A DNA stretch of 5,280 nt from the NCBI GenBank assembly GCA_024695185.1, contig JAILIR010000086.1:1-5280 (forward strand). The letters run 5' to 3'. The notes beneath the pieces are model-generated. The model saw only the letters and a program-made list of their open reading frames with translations, had not been told where the DNA came from and made no database searches. The translations under genes and the position numbers were made by a program. Shown piece by piece: positions 1-5,280 of this stretch (its first letter is position 1; every line of letters starts with the position of its first letter). Source of the stretch: a bacterium (GTDB lineage: Bacteria; Bacillota_I; Bacilli_A; Acholeplasmatales; JAEDCM01).

Positions 1-122
1 CTTTTAATTCTTGAATATATTAATTTACTATATTTTTCAACCATAAAACTATAAGCTTCATCATTACCATTTTTAACTAAATAAATGATTTCATTATCAT
101 TATAATCTGCGTAACTTTTCAT
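1..122 (-). CDS. Sigma-70 family RNA polymerase sigma factor, N-terminal fragment (SigH-like by position)
   Basis: The reading frame starts at ATG 122-120 and runs off the left edge after 40 complete codons, so only the N-terminus is visible and the C-terminal side is missing. The peptide begins MKSYADYNDNEIIYLVKNG and continues with DEAYSFMVEKYSKLIYSRIK. The pattern D-E-I-x-x-V-K-x-G-(6)-F-x-x-x-V/L-x-x-K-Y-x-x-L-I-Y is how sigma-70 factors enter conserved region 2, the part that binds the beta' clamp and the -10 element. No region 2.4, 3 or 4 can be seen. A strong Shine-Dalgarno, AAAGGTGAT, sits 5 nt before the ATG counted from GGTG. In Bacillus-type genomes sigH lies downstream of cysS-mrnC-rlmB-yacP, so a SigH-like alternative sigma factor is the best guess. 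An ECF-type or competence-type sigma factor cannot be excluded. The family call is fairly sure, the subtype is not. Confidence 0.72.
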   Translation of the reverse strand, partial: MKSYADYNDNEIIYLVKNGNDEAYSFMVEKYSKLIYSRIK

Positions 123-126
123 AACA

Positions 127-134
127 TCACCTTT
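127..134 (-). promoter_or_regulatory. Ribosome binding site of the sigma factor gene
   Basis: The minus strand reads AAAGGTGATGTTATG, a strong match to the anti-Shine-Dalgarno with 5 nt between GGTG and the ATG at 122. If the promoter at 169-141 starts transcription at about position 134, this site forms the very 5' end of the mRNA, so the leader is almost nothing but the ribosome binding site. Confidence 0.8.
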
Positions 135-140
135 AGGCAA

Positions 141-169
141 ATTATAATAAAATATATATTTTTTGTCAA
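141..169 (-). promoter_or_regulatory. Perfect-consensus SigA-type promoter for the sigma factor gene
   Basis: On the minus strand the -35 hexamer TTGACA (169-164) and the -10 hexamer TATAAT (146-141) are both exact consensus and separated by exactly 17 nt (163-147), which is A/T only. Start of transcription is predicted near position 134, giving a leader of about 12 nt. The -35 box begins two bases after the T tract of the preceding terminator, so the terminator tail supplies A/T-rich DNA immediately upstream, where an UP element would lie. The arrangement points to strong vegetative transcription of the sigma gene, separate from the cysS-rlmB unit. No operator was recognised, although the alternating AT spacer (TATATAT) could be bound or bent. 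Confidence 0.85.
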
Positions 170-171
170 TT

Positions 172-198
172 AAAAAAACGGCATAATCTAGCCGTTTT
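172..198 (-). terminator. Rho-independent terminator after rlmB
   Basis: On the minus strand an 8-bp perfect stem, AAAACGGC paired with GCCGTTTT (arms 198-191 and 182-175), closes an 8-nt loop. The T run on the 3' side is seven bases long (178-172), four of them inside the stem. It lies 32 nt after the rlmB stop codon and ends the upstream operon. The sequence is nearly symmetrical, but the plus-strand reading has only a four-T tail (195-198) and no gene running towards it, so its function is assigned to the minus strand. Confidence 0.9.
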
Positions 199-230
199 AT
201 AAAATTCAAAAAATACATGTGTTTTAAACG

Positions 231-938
231 CTATTTATTTAGTTTTTTTCTAAAAATTTCATAGATTATAATGCCTGCAGAAACACTGGCATTTAAGGAT
301 TCTACATGACCTACCATAGGTATAGAAATGATATAATCACACTTTTCTTTTACCAAACGTGATATACCTTCTCCTTCATTACCAATGACTACTGCAAGGC
401 TTGTTGAAGTATCAATACTTGTATAATCTTGTTTATCGTTCATATCAGTACCATAGATCCAGAAACCCTTTTTCTTAAGTTCATCAATACATCTATTAAT
501 ATTATTAACTTCAATTAATTTAACATATTCAATAGCACCACAAGAAACTTTCGCAACTGTTTCATTAATACTAACACTTCTATTTTTAGGAATAATTATA
601 CCATCTAAGCCTGATGCATCCATTGTACGCATAATAGCTCCTAAATTATGTGGATCAACTATTCCATCTAAGATTAAGAAATATTGTTTATCTCCATTAA
701 TTACTTCTTCTAGACTATATGTCTTATAATCTTCTACATCTAAGGCTATACCTTGATGTAGTCCTAGTTTATCAAGTACATTTTTATCTGCTACATCAAT
801 TTTAACATTGTTTTCAGTTAGTTTATTTATAATAAACTTTTCTTTATCATAAAACTTATTAGTAACATAAGCTTTATAAACCTTATGGTTTGCTTTTATT
901 GCTTCATAGCAAACATTTCTACCATATATTTTAACCAA
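231..938 (-). CDS. rlmB: 23S rRNA (guanosine-2'-O-)-methyltransferase RlmB / TrmH (SpoU) family
   Basis: A SAM-dependent 2'-O-ribose methyltransferase of the SPOUT/SpoU class; RlmB methylates a guanosine in the 23S rRNA peptidyl-transferase region (G2251 in E. coli numbering). With the start chosen here the protein has 235 residues, normal for the family. A short N-terminal substrate-binding domain opens with KIYGRN and ends at the family signature HQGIA (about 61-65). The knotted catalytic domain carries motif 1, DPHNLGAIMRT (95-105, Asn98 and Arg104), motif 2, GNEGEG (186-191), and motif 3, IPMVGHVESLNASVSAGI (206-223, Asn216). The frame is open back to a GTG at 947, but that GTG overlaps the Shine-Dalgarno AAGGAG (952-947). 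The TTG at 938 lies 8 nt after it and places KIYGRN at the N-terminus as in homologues, so TTG is preferred. The stop is TAG. It is the last gene of the operon. Family assignment is secure; the exact target nucleotide is inferred. Confidence 0.93.
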   Translation of the reverse strand: MVKIYGRNVCYEAIKANHKVYKAYVTNKFYDKEKFIINKLTENNVKIDVADKNVLDKLGLHQGIALDVEDYKTYSLEEVINGDKQYFLILDGIVDPHNLGAIMRTMDASGLDGIIIPKNRSVSINETVAKVSCGAIEYVKLIEVNNINRCIDELKKKGFWIYGTDMNDKQDYTSIDTSTSLAVVIGNEGEGISRLVKEKCDYIISIPMVGHVESLNASVSAGIIIYEIFRKKLNK

Positions 939-946
939 ATAAATCA

Positions 947-952
947 CTCCTT
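947..952 (-). promoter_or_regulatory. Shine-Dalgarno site that sets the rlmB start
   Basis: AAGGAG on the minus strand, followed by TG. Its last G is also the first base of the in-frame GTG at 947-945, so that GTG cannot be the start served by this site. The in-frame TTG at 938-936 is 8 nt away, which is ideal spacing, and no in-frame ATG lies close by. Confidence 0.8.
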
Positions 953-960
953 AAAAAATT

Positions 961-984
961 AAAAGAATCAATTATGATTCTCTT
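961..984 (-). terminator. AT-rich hairpin plus T-rich run between the ATPase gene and rlmB (weak or internal terminator)
   Basis: On the minus strand AAGAGAATCA (984-975) pairs with TGATTCTTTT (970-961) over 10 bp with one G-T wobble, around the loop TAAT. AATTTTTT then leads directly into the rlmB Shine-Dalgarno. The hairpin begins inside the ATPase stop codon (985-983). The stem has few G-C pairs, so it is probably a leaky terminator, an attenuating structure or an mRNA-stabilising 3' end rather than a full stop. No promoter was recognised in the 44-nt gap, so rlmB presumably depends on readthrough or on a promoter inside the ATPase gene. Confidence 0.5.
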
Positions 985-3739
985 AATTCTCATCAATATG
1001 ACCCATCCATTCAGATAGATGAGATATTCTATCCTTAAACCAACGCCTTGTATCAGATAAAATAATCATTAATGGATATGATCCTACCATAAATACTAAC
1101 AATAGTAATGCGGCAACAATGCCAATCTTCCAGAATGGAAGAATTCCAAAGAACCATGGAATTGTACAAATTAAAGCAAAGGCAATACCAATAGCCATTG
1201 TCCATAAAACACCTCTTAGGTAATTGAATGGCTTACATACTCTAAATAATACTAAGAAGCATGTGAATGTTGTAGAAATTACAACTATTGTTGATCTAAT
1301 AGCTTTAAGTAATATTTCTTCATCAGTTAAAGTATTTGTATTAATATAACTGAAGAATGAACTATGATTCTTAATATATTCTACTACCTCTTCAGGCTTT
1401 CTTAAGATATCTATTATTTGTCTACCCCAACCATATTTTGGATCGCATACCCAATATGCGAGTAGGGCAAATGTTACAATAACTAAAGCGCCCGGTAAGG
1501 CCGTCCTTAAGACATTTTTGATAAAGCTTCCTTCAATTCTATTTCTATTAATTTCTAGAGCTAGGAAGAATGATGGAATACCTACAACTAAGAAGTCAAT
1601 CATATATAATTGACCTGGGTCTAGTGGATAACTAGACATGAATGGTAATATGATTACTAAGAATAATAACAAAGTAGAAAATATTGTTTTTGTCAAAAAC
1701 AATGTAGATACTCTTTGAATATTATTAATAACTCTTCTACCTTCACTAACTACCTTAGGTAGACTTGCGAAGTTAGAATCCATTAATACTAAGTGGCTTA
1801 CATTTCTAGCAGCTTCACTACCACTAGCCATAGCTATAGAGCAGTCAGCTTCTTTTAAAGCTAGAATATCATTTACACCATCCCCTGTCATCGCAACAGT
1901 ATTACCTTCAGTTTTAAGTGTTTTAATTAATAATTTCTTTTGGGCCGGACTAACTCTACCAAATACATTGAAACGAGTTGCTGCTCTAATTACATCCTTA
2001 TCTGCTAAACCATCTAAGGAAATATATTTACTAGCACCTTCAATACCAGCTCTTTCACTGATCTTTGAAACAGTTACAGGGTTATCACCTGATATAACTT
2101 TTACTTCTACACCATTTTCTTTAAAATACTTAATAGTATCATATGCATCAGGTCTAATAGTATCTTCTATTAATACTAAAGCAAGTGGTTCAGGAGTACC
2201 TACTACCTCTTCACCTTTAATCTTATCAGCTTTAGCTATTAATAATACTCTATAACCTAATTTAGCATTTTTATTTACATCATTTTCTACTAAATAGAAA
2301 TTCTTAGTTAATATAAATTCTGGAGCACCTAGCATGATTGCTCCTACTTTTTCAAATTCTGTTACACTATACTTTCTAGAACTTGAGAAAGGAATAATAT
2401 TTTTTACTGGTAATTTCTTACCTAAGCCATATTTAGCCTCTAATGCTTGACTTGTTAGATTGTCATCATTTTGAGCATTTAATATAGCTGATATTAAATT
2501 CTTTGTTGAAACACCTGTTTCATTTTTATACTCTATTAAACCTTTAACAGTCATTGTACCATCTGTAATTGTACCTGTTTTATCTAGACATAATACGTTG
2601 ACTCTAGCAAGCATTTCAATACAATATAATTCTTGAACTAATGTTTTATTATGAGCAAGCTTTACAACTGATGTTGCTAAAGCGATACTTGTAAGCAAGA
2701 ATAAGCCTGAAGGTATCATACCTATGATAGCTCCAGCTGTCGTAGTTACAGCTTCTTTGTATTCACTTGAACCAAACCATGCTCCATCAAAGCCCATCTT
2801 CTTACCATAACACATTAAGAAATATATTGGACCTAATATAAATATTAAGACACCTACAGTTCTAATGATGATATTTAGGGATCTCATTATTTCTGATTTA
2901 GGTTTTTCATATTTTCTAGCTTGTTTAGTAAGCTTTTGAATATAATTTTCTTCTCCAACCTTTTCAACTCTTGCCTTACATGCACCTGAAACAACAAATG
3001 AACCTGAATATAAGACATCTCCTGGTTTTTTAAGTATTGGATCTGATTCACCAGTTAAAAGTGATTCATTTACTTCAATGAATCCTTCTATAACAACTGA
3101 ATCACTACATATTTGCTTTCCATTTGTTAAAAGCATTATATCATCCAAGACAATATCTTTAACTTCTATTTCTTGATGCTGTCCATCTCTTAAGACATTG
3201 ACTGTTGGAGCAGACAATATTGATAGTTTATCAATCATAACTTTTGCTCTTAAGTCTTGGACAATACCAATAATAATATTTGTTGTAACAATTAGTATGA
3301 AGAAGCATTTAGCAAATGCTCCAACACTTATTAGCCATATAGCTATACCAAAACACAATAAGTTAAATATTGTAAATATTTTACTTAATACGATACCACC
3401 AACAGTACGCGTACCTTTTTTATCATTTACATTGTCCCAATGTGCGGCAACTCTTGCTGCAACATCTTGACTATCTAAGCCTGTTTTTAAATTAGCTTTC
3501 TTTCTTCTTAAATCAAACTCTGTAGTCTTTAGAGTACCATCTTCCGCTATTTGTTTGATTTTTACCTTTTGAGGCTGATAAAATGATTCATCAACAGGAA
3601 CATCAACTGGTTCTCCCTCAAATACATCTTCAATTTCATCTTCAAAAGGATTAACACTTTCCTTCTCTTTTTGTTCTAATGCTTCTTGAATTACTTCATT
3701 AGTATTAGGATCAGCAGTCTTCGCCTTTCGCGTTGCCAT
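983..3739 (-). CDS. CtpE-like P-type cation-transporting ATPase with acidic N-terminal extension
   Basis: A membrane ion pump that couples ATP hydrolysis, through an aspartyl-phosphate intermediate, to cation movement; 918 residues. The actuator domain carries TGES (229-232). The phosphorylation site is DKTGT with Asp386. The nucleotide-binding domain has FSSSRKYS (451-458) and LGAPE (470-474). The hinge has TGDGVND (618-624). About ten membrane segments can be placed by eye: near 118-137, 140-161, 290-311, 331-358, 678-700, 708-728, 743-763, 815-832, 842-863 and 868-895. The M4 region (GMIPSGLFLLTS, then LVQELYCIEMLARV) and GIPSFFLAL in M6 resemble the actinobacterial CtpE group, for which calcium transport has been proposed; the substrate here is unknown. 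There is no heavy-metal-binding domain or CPC motif. The conserved core starts near residue 87, after an unusual charged extension. ATG 3739 is well supported: AAGGA lies 9 nt upstream, overlapping the mrnC stop, and the next Met is residue 168. The gene lies 12 nt after mrnC, so it is probably co-transcribed. Superfamily is certain, subgroup likely. Confidence 0.93.
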   Translation of the reverse strand: MATRKAKTADPNTNEVIQEALEQKEKESVNPFEDEIEDVFEGEPVDVPVDESFYQPQKVKIKQIAEDGTLKTTEFDLRRKKANLKTGLDSQDVAARVAAHWDNVNDKKGTRTVGGIVLSKIFTIFNLLCFGIAIWLISVGAFAKCFFILIVTTNIIIGIVQDLRAKVMIDKLSILSAPTVNVLRDGQHQEIEVKDIVLDDIMLLTNGKQICSDSVVIEGFIEVNESLLTGESDPILKKPGDVLYSGSFVVSGACKARVEKVGEENYIQKLTKQARKYEKPKSEIMRSLNIIIRTVGVLIFILGPIYFLMCYGKKMGFDGAWFGSSEYKEAVTTTAGAIIGMIPSGLFLLTSIALATSVVKLAHNKTLVQELYCIEMLARVNVLCLDKTGTITDGTMTVKGLIEYKNETGVSTKNLISAILNAQNDDNLTSQALEAKYGLGKKLPVKNIIPFSSSRKYSVTEFEKVGAIMLGAPEFILTKNFYLVENDVNKNAKLGYRVLLIAKADKIKGEEVVGTPEPLALVLIEDTIRPDAYDTIKYFKENGVEVKVISGDNPVTVSKISERAGIEGASKYISLDGLADKDVIRAATRFNVFGRVSPAQKKLLIKTLKTEGNTVAMTGDGVNDILALKEADCSIAMASGSEAARNVSHLVLMDSNFASLPKVVSEGRRVINNIQRVSTLFLTKTIFSTLLLFLVIILPFMSSYPLDPGQLYMIDFLVVGIPSFFLALEINRNRIEGSFIKNVLRTALPGALVIVTFALLAYWVCDPKYGWGRQIIDILRKPEEVVEYIKNHSSFFSYINTNTLTDEEILLKAIRSTIVVISTTFTCFLVLFRVCKPFNYLRGVLWTMAIGIAFALICTIPWFFGILPFWKIGIVAALLLLVFMVGSYPLMIILSDTRRWFKDRISHLSEWMGHIDEN

Positions 3740-3743
3740 TTTA

Positions 3744-3753
3744 TCACTTCCTT
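3744..3753 (-). promoter_or_regulatory. Ribosome binding site of the P-type ATPase gene, overlapping the mrnC stop
   Basis: The minus strand reads TAAGGAAGTGATAAAATG: the AA of the mrnC stop codon (3754-3752) is also the start of the Shine-Dalgarno AAGGA (3753-3749), which lies 9 nt before the ATG at 3739. This packing favours translation coupling with mrnC and leaves no room for a separate promoter between the two genes. Confidence 0.75.
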
Positions 3754-4129
3754 ACTTATTGTATTCAATCATTAAATTAAATAAATAAATTATTCTTTCT
3801 ATTTTATCTTTTTTGTATAAATAACCTATTAAAGCTTCAAAGCCTGTAGCTTTTTGGTATTCAGCACTACTTAAATTCTTTCTATGAGATGTAGCACTAT
3901 TACGCCCTTTTTTATATATTTCTATTTCATCATTTGTTAAAATTTCATCTTCTAAAAATAAGTTTATAAATTTAGCTTGGGCTTCACCTGAGGTGAATTT
4001 AATAGCTTCTTTATGTAGCTCATTAACTTTAGTTATTCCTTTTTCAATTAAATAGTTTCTAACTAATAATTCAAAATAGGCATCTCCTATATAAGCTAAT
4101 GATAGACCATTCATTAAATTAGCATCCAT
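3752..4129 (-). CDS. mrnC: Mini-ribonuclease III (Mini-III)
   Basis: A small RNase III-type endoribonuclease that lacks the double-stranded-RNA-binding domain; in Bacillus it trims the ends of the 23S rRNA precursor. The 125-residue length is typical. The catalytic core is all that is present: NGLSLAYIGDAYFE (7-20) carries the conserved Asp16, NELHK (36-40) and KKGRN (73-77) match family blocks, and GFEALIGYLY (96-105) carries the conserved Glu98, so both metal-binding acidic positions are intact. Residues 80-90, SHRKNLSS and surroundings, correspond to the flexible basic loop used for RNA recognition. The ATG at 4129 shares its A with the cysS stop (TAATG), and AGGA lies 8 nt upstream within the cysS coding end, indicating translational coupling. 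The stop is TAA. Position directly after cysS is the classical Firmicutes arrangement. Confidence 0.96.
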   Translation of the reverse strand: MDANLMNGLSLAYIGDAYFELLVRNYLIEKGITKVNELHKEAIKFTSGEAQAKFINLFLEDEILTNDEIEIYKKGRNSATSHRKNLSSAEYQKATGFEALIGYLYKKDKIERIIYLFNLMIEYNK

Positions 4130-5280
4130 TATAATATTCCTTTTTCTACTAAAATGTTTCTATATTTATCAGCAGCTTCAAAATCTTTAGCAACTCTTGC
4201 TTCATTCCATTTAGCATAGCATTCTTTAGCTTCGCTATCTATTACTGGTTTAGTTGGAATAGTACCTAAAGCATTTAAAATAGTATCTAATGTATTAAAA
4301 TCGCTACTAAAGTCTTCTTTACTTCTCATCTTAGTGTTAATCTTCTTTAAGATATTACTAATTAACATTAAGACATTTGGTGTATTAAAATCATCATCCA
4401 TGTAAGATTCAAATTCTTTAATATCTTCTGATAATTCTTTATTAGTATTATTAGACATTGCTAGATTAACATAAGCTTGTTTATAAGCTTGAGCTATCTT
4501 AGCCCATTCTTTGTTATATTGATTCATTATTTCATCAGTATAATTAATTGGTTGACGGTAATGACTAGATAAAATGAATAATCTAAATGCTTGATAAGGG
4601 TATTCTTTAATTAAATCTTTTACCCAAATAGTTCTACCTTCAGATTTACTCATCTTTTGATTATCTATTTGGAGTCTACCTACATGCATCCAATACTTTG
4701 ATAAGTGGTTATCACCACTTGCATTTGCTTGAGCTATTTCATTTTCATGATGTGGGAATTTTAAATCTGTTCCTCCACCATGAATATCTATTTCACCTTT
4801 AAAGATATCATTAATCATAACACAGCACTCTGTATGCCAGCCTGGTCTACCTTTACCCCAAGGACTATCCCACTTGATACCTACATCTGTGTTTTTCCAT
4901 AAAGTAAAGTCTAGTGGACTTTCCTTACCTGTTTCAACATCTATTCTAGCACCAGCGATTAAATCTTCTTTTCTTTGGTTAGATAAAATACCATAGTCAT
5001 CTATTTTAGATATTCTAAAATAAACATTACCATTATTAAAATAAGCATAACCAGTATCTTCTAAATTCTTAATGTAGTCAATCATTTGATTTAAATAATT
5101 AGTTGCATAAGGAATAACATCTGGTTTATTACTTCCTAAATTAGCAAAATCAACAAAAAATTGTGTAGCAAATTTATCTACTATTTCTTTTTCAGTTACC
5201 TTTTCTTCTATTGCTCTATTGATTATTTTATCATCAACATCAGTGATATTAGAAGCATATGTCACTTCATAGCCTTTGTA
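4129..5280 (-). CDS. cysS: Cysteinyl-tRNA synthetase, C-terminal part (5' end beyond the window)
   Basis: Class I aminoacyl-tRNA synthetase that charges tRNA-Cys with cysteine. The frame is open to the right edge: 383 residues are visible, beginning YKGYEVTYASNITDVDDKI. That matches the family some 60 residues after the true start, so the HIGH motif and the first zinc cysteine lie outside the window. A GTG at 5265 only marks an internal valine. In fragment numbering the remaining zinc ligands are present: Cys152 in GWHTEC, and His177 and Glu181 in FPHHENE. The conserved IHGGGTDLKF block precedes them. The ATP-binding signature is KMSKS at 209-213, followed by EGRTIW instead of the commoner LGN-type sequence. 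The helical anticodon-binding part follows. The protein ends EAADKYRNILVEKGIL, without the EDTPQGTRW-like tail that finishes many homologues. The TAA stop overlaps the mrnC start. Confidence 0.97.
   Translation of the reverse strand, partial: YKGYEVTYASNITDVDDKIINRAIEEKVTEKEIVDKFATQFFVDFANLGSNKPDVIPYATNYLNQMIDYIKNLEDTGYAYFNNGNVYFRISKIDDYGILSNQRKEDLIAGARIDVETGKESPLDFTLWKNTDVGIKWDSPWGKGRPGWHTECCVMINDIFKGEIDIHGGGTDLKFPHHENEIAQANASGDNHLSKYWMHVGRLQIDNQKMSKSEGRTIWVKDLIKEYPYQAFRLFILSSHYRQPINYTDEIMNQYNKEWAKIAQAYKQAYVNLAMSNNTNKELSEDIKEFESYMDDDFNTPNVLMLISNILKKINTKMRSKEDFSSDFNTLDTILNALGTIPTKPVIDSEAKECYAKWNEARVAKDFEAADKYRNILVEKGIL

Noticed and set aside
219..230. Palindrome GTTTTAAAC next to the rlmB stop
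   Set aside because: It is short, A/T-dominated and without a second copy, so it is not distinguishable from chance in this composition.
1968..2255. 95-codon open frame on the plus strand inside the ATPase gene
   Set aside because: It is antisense to a well-conserved coding region (the ATPase nucleotide-binding and phosphorylation domains), has no recognisable motif, and its length is expected by chance opposite a real gene.
3198..3470. 90-codon open frame on the plus strand inside the ATPase gene
   Set aside because: It is antisense to the M1-M2/actuator region. Its hydrophobic stretches mirror the membrane segments of the real protein, and no family resemblance was seen.
983..3739. Recent horizontal transfer of the ATPase gene from base composition
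   Set aside because: Hand counts of individual 60-base lines in the ATPase gene (about 28-42% GC) overlap those in rlmB (about 20-40%) and cysS (about 22-38%). Only mrnC looks lower. There are no flanking repeats, integrase or IS remnants.
3755..3800. Possible promoter before the ATPase gene (TACAAT on the minus strand)
   Set aside because: No -35 resembling TTGACA lies 16-18 nt upstream; in such AT-rich DNA -10-like hexamers arise by chance.
5263..5265. GTG as the start of cysS
   Set aside because: The same frame is open to the window edge (YKGYE precedes it) and the missing upstream part is conserved in all CysRS, so this is an internal valine.
1..5280. CRISPR array, tRNA, rRNA, insertion sequence or riboswitch
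   Set aside because: No regularly spaced repeats, inverted terminal repeats, cloverleaf or conserved RNA motif were seen; nearly the whole window is covered by conserved coding sequence.

Overview
The window is an AT-rich chromosomal segment of a low-GC Gram-positive (Firmicutes-type) bacterium. All real genes read leftwards on the minus strand with very little space between them, and all are preceded by Shine-Dalgarno sites. The standard bacterial code fits: where I checked, tryptophan is TGG, and the visible stops are TAA, TAA, TAA and TAG. The order cysS - mrnC - rlmB - sigma factor matches the well-known Bacillus-type cluster cysS-mrnC-rlmB-yacP(rae1)-sigH. The base composition and the remodelled cluster would suit a deep Bacilli/Erysipelotrichia/Mollicutes-related lineage, but that placement is inference.

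Layout in transcription order (right to left). (1) 5280-4129: cysteinyl-tRNA synthetase, whose N-terminus lies outside the window. (2) 4129-3752: Mini-ribonuclease III, overlapping cysS by one base (TAATG). (3) 3739-983: a 918-residue P-type ATPase of the CtpE-like group, 12 nt after mrnC, with a long acidic N-terminal extension. (4) 938-231: an RlmB/TrmH-type rRNA 2'-O-methyltransferase, whose start is best placed at a TTG rather than at the upstream GTG that lies inside its Shine-Dalgarno site. (5) 198-172: a Rho-independent terminator. (6) 169-141: a perfect-consensus vegetative promoter. (7) 122-1: the first 40 codons of a sigma-70-type factor, cut by the window edge.

Three of the genes belong to translation and ribosome maturation: cysteine charging, 23S rRNA end processing and 23S rRNA methylation. 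The P-type ATPase is the outsider. It interrupts the usual mrnC-rlmB junction, and the usual yacP/rae1 gene is missing between rlmB and the sigma factor. An AT-rich hairpin followed by a T-rich run sits between the ATPase and rlmB and may lower or process readthrough into rlmB. The sigma gene is a separate transcription unit: its -35 box starts two bases after the upstream terminator's T tract, and its predicted leader is only about 12 nt. No mobile element, CRISPR array, tRNA or rRNA gene was seen, and no stretch of more than about 110 bases lacks a gene. The most interesting points are the inserted ATPase with its N-terminal extension and altered ion-site residues, and the compact terminator/promoter in front of the sigma factor.
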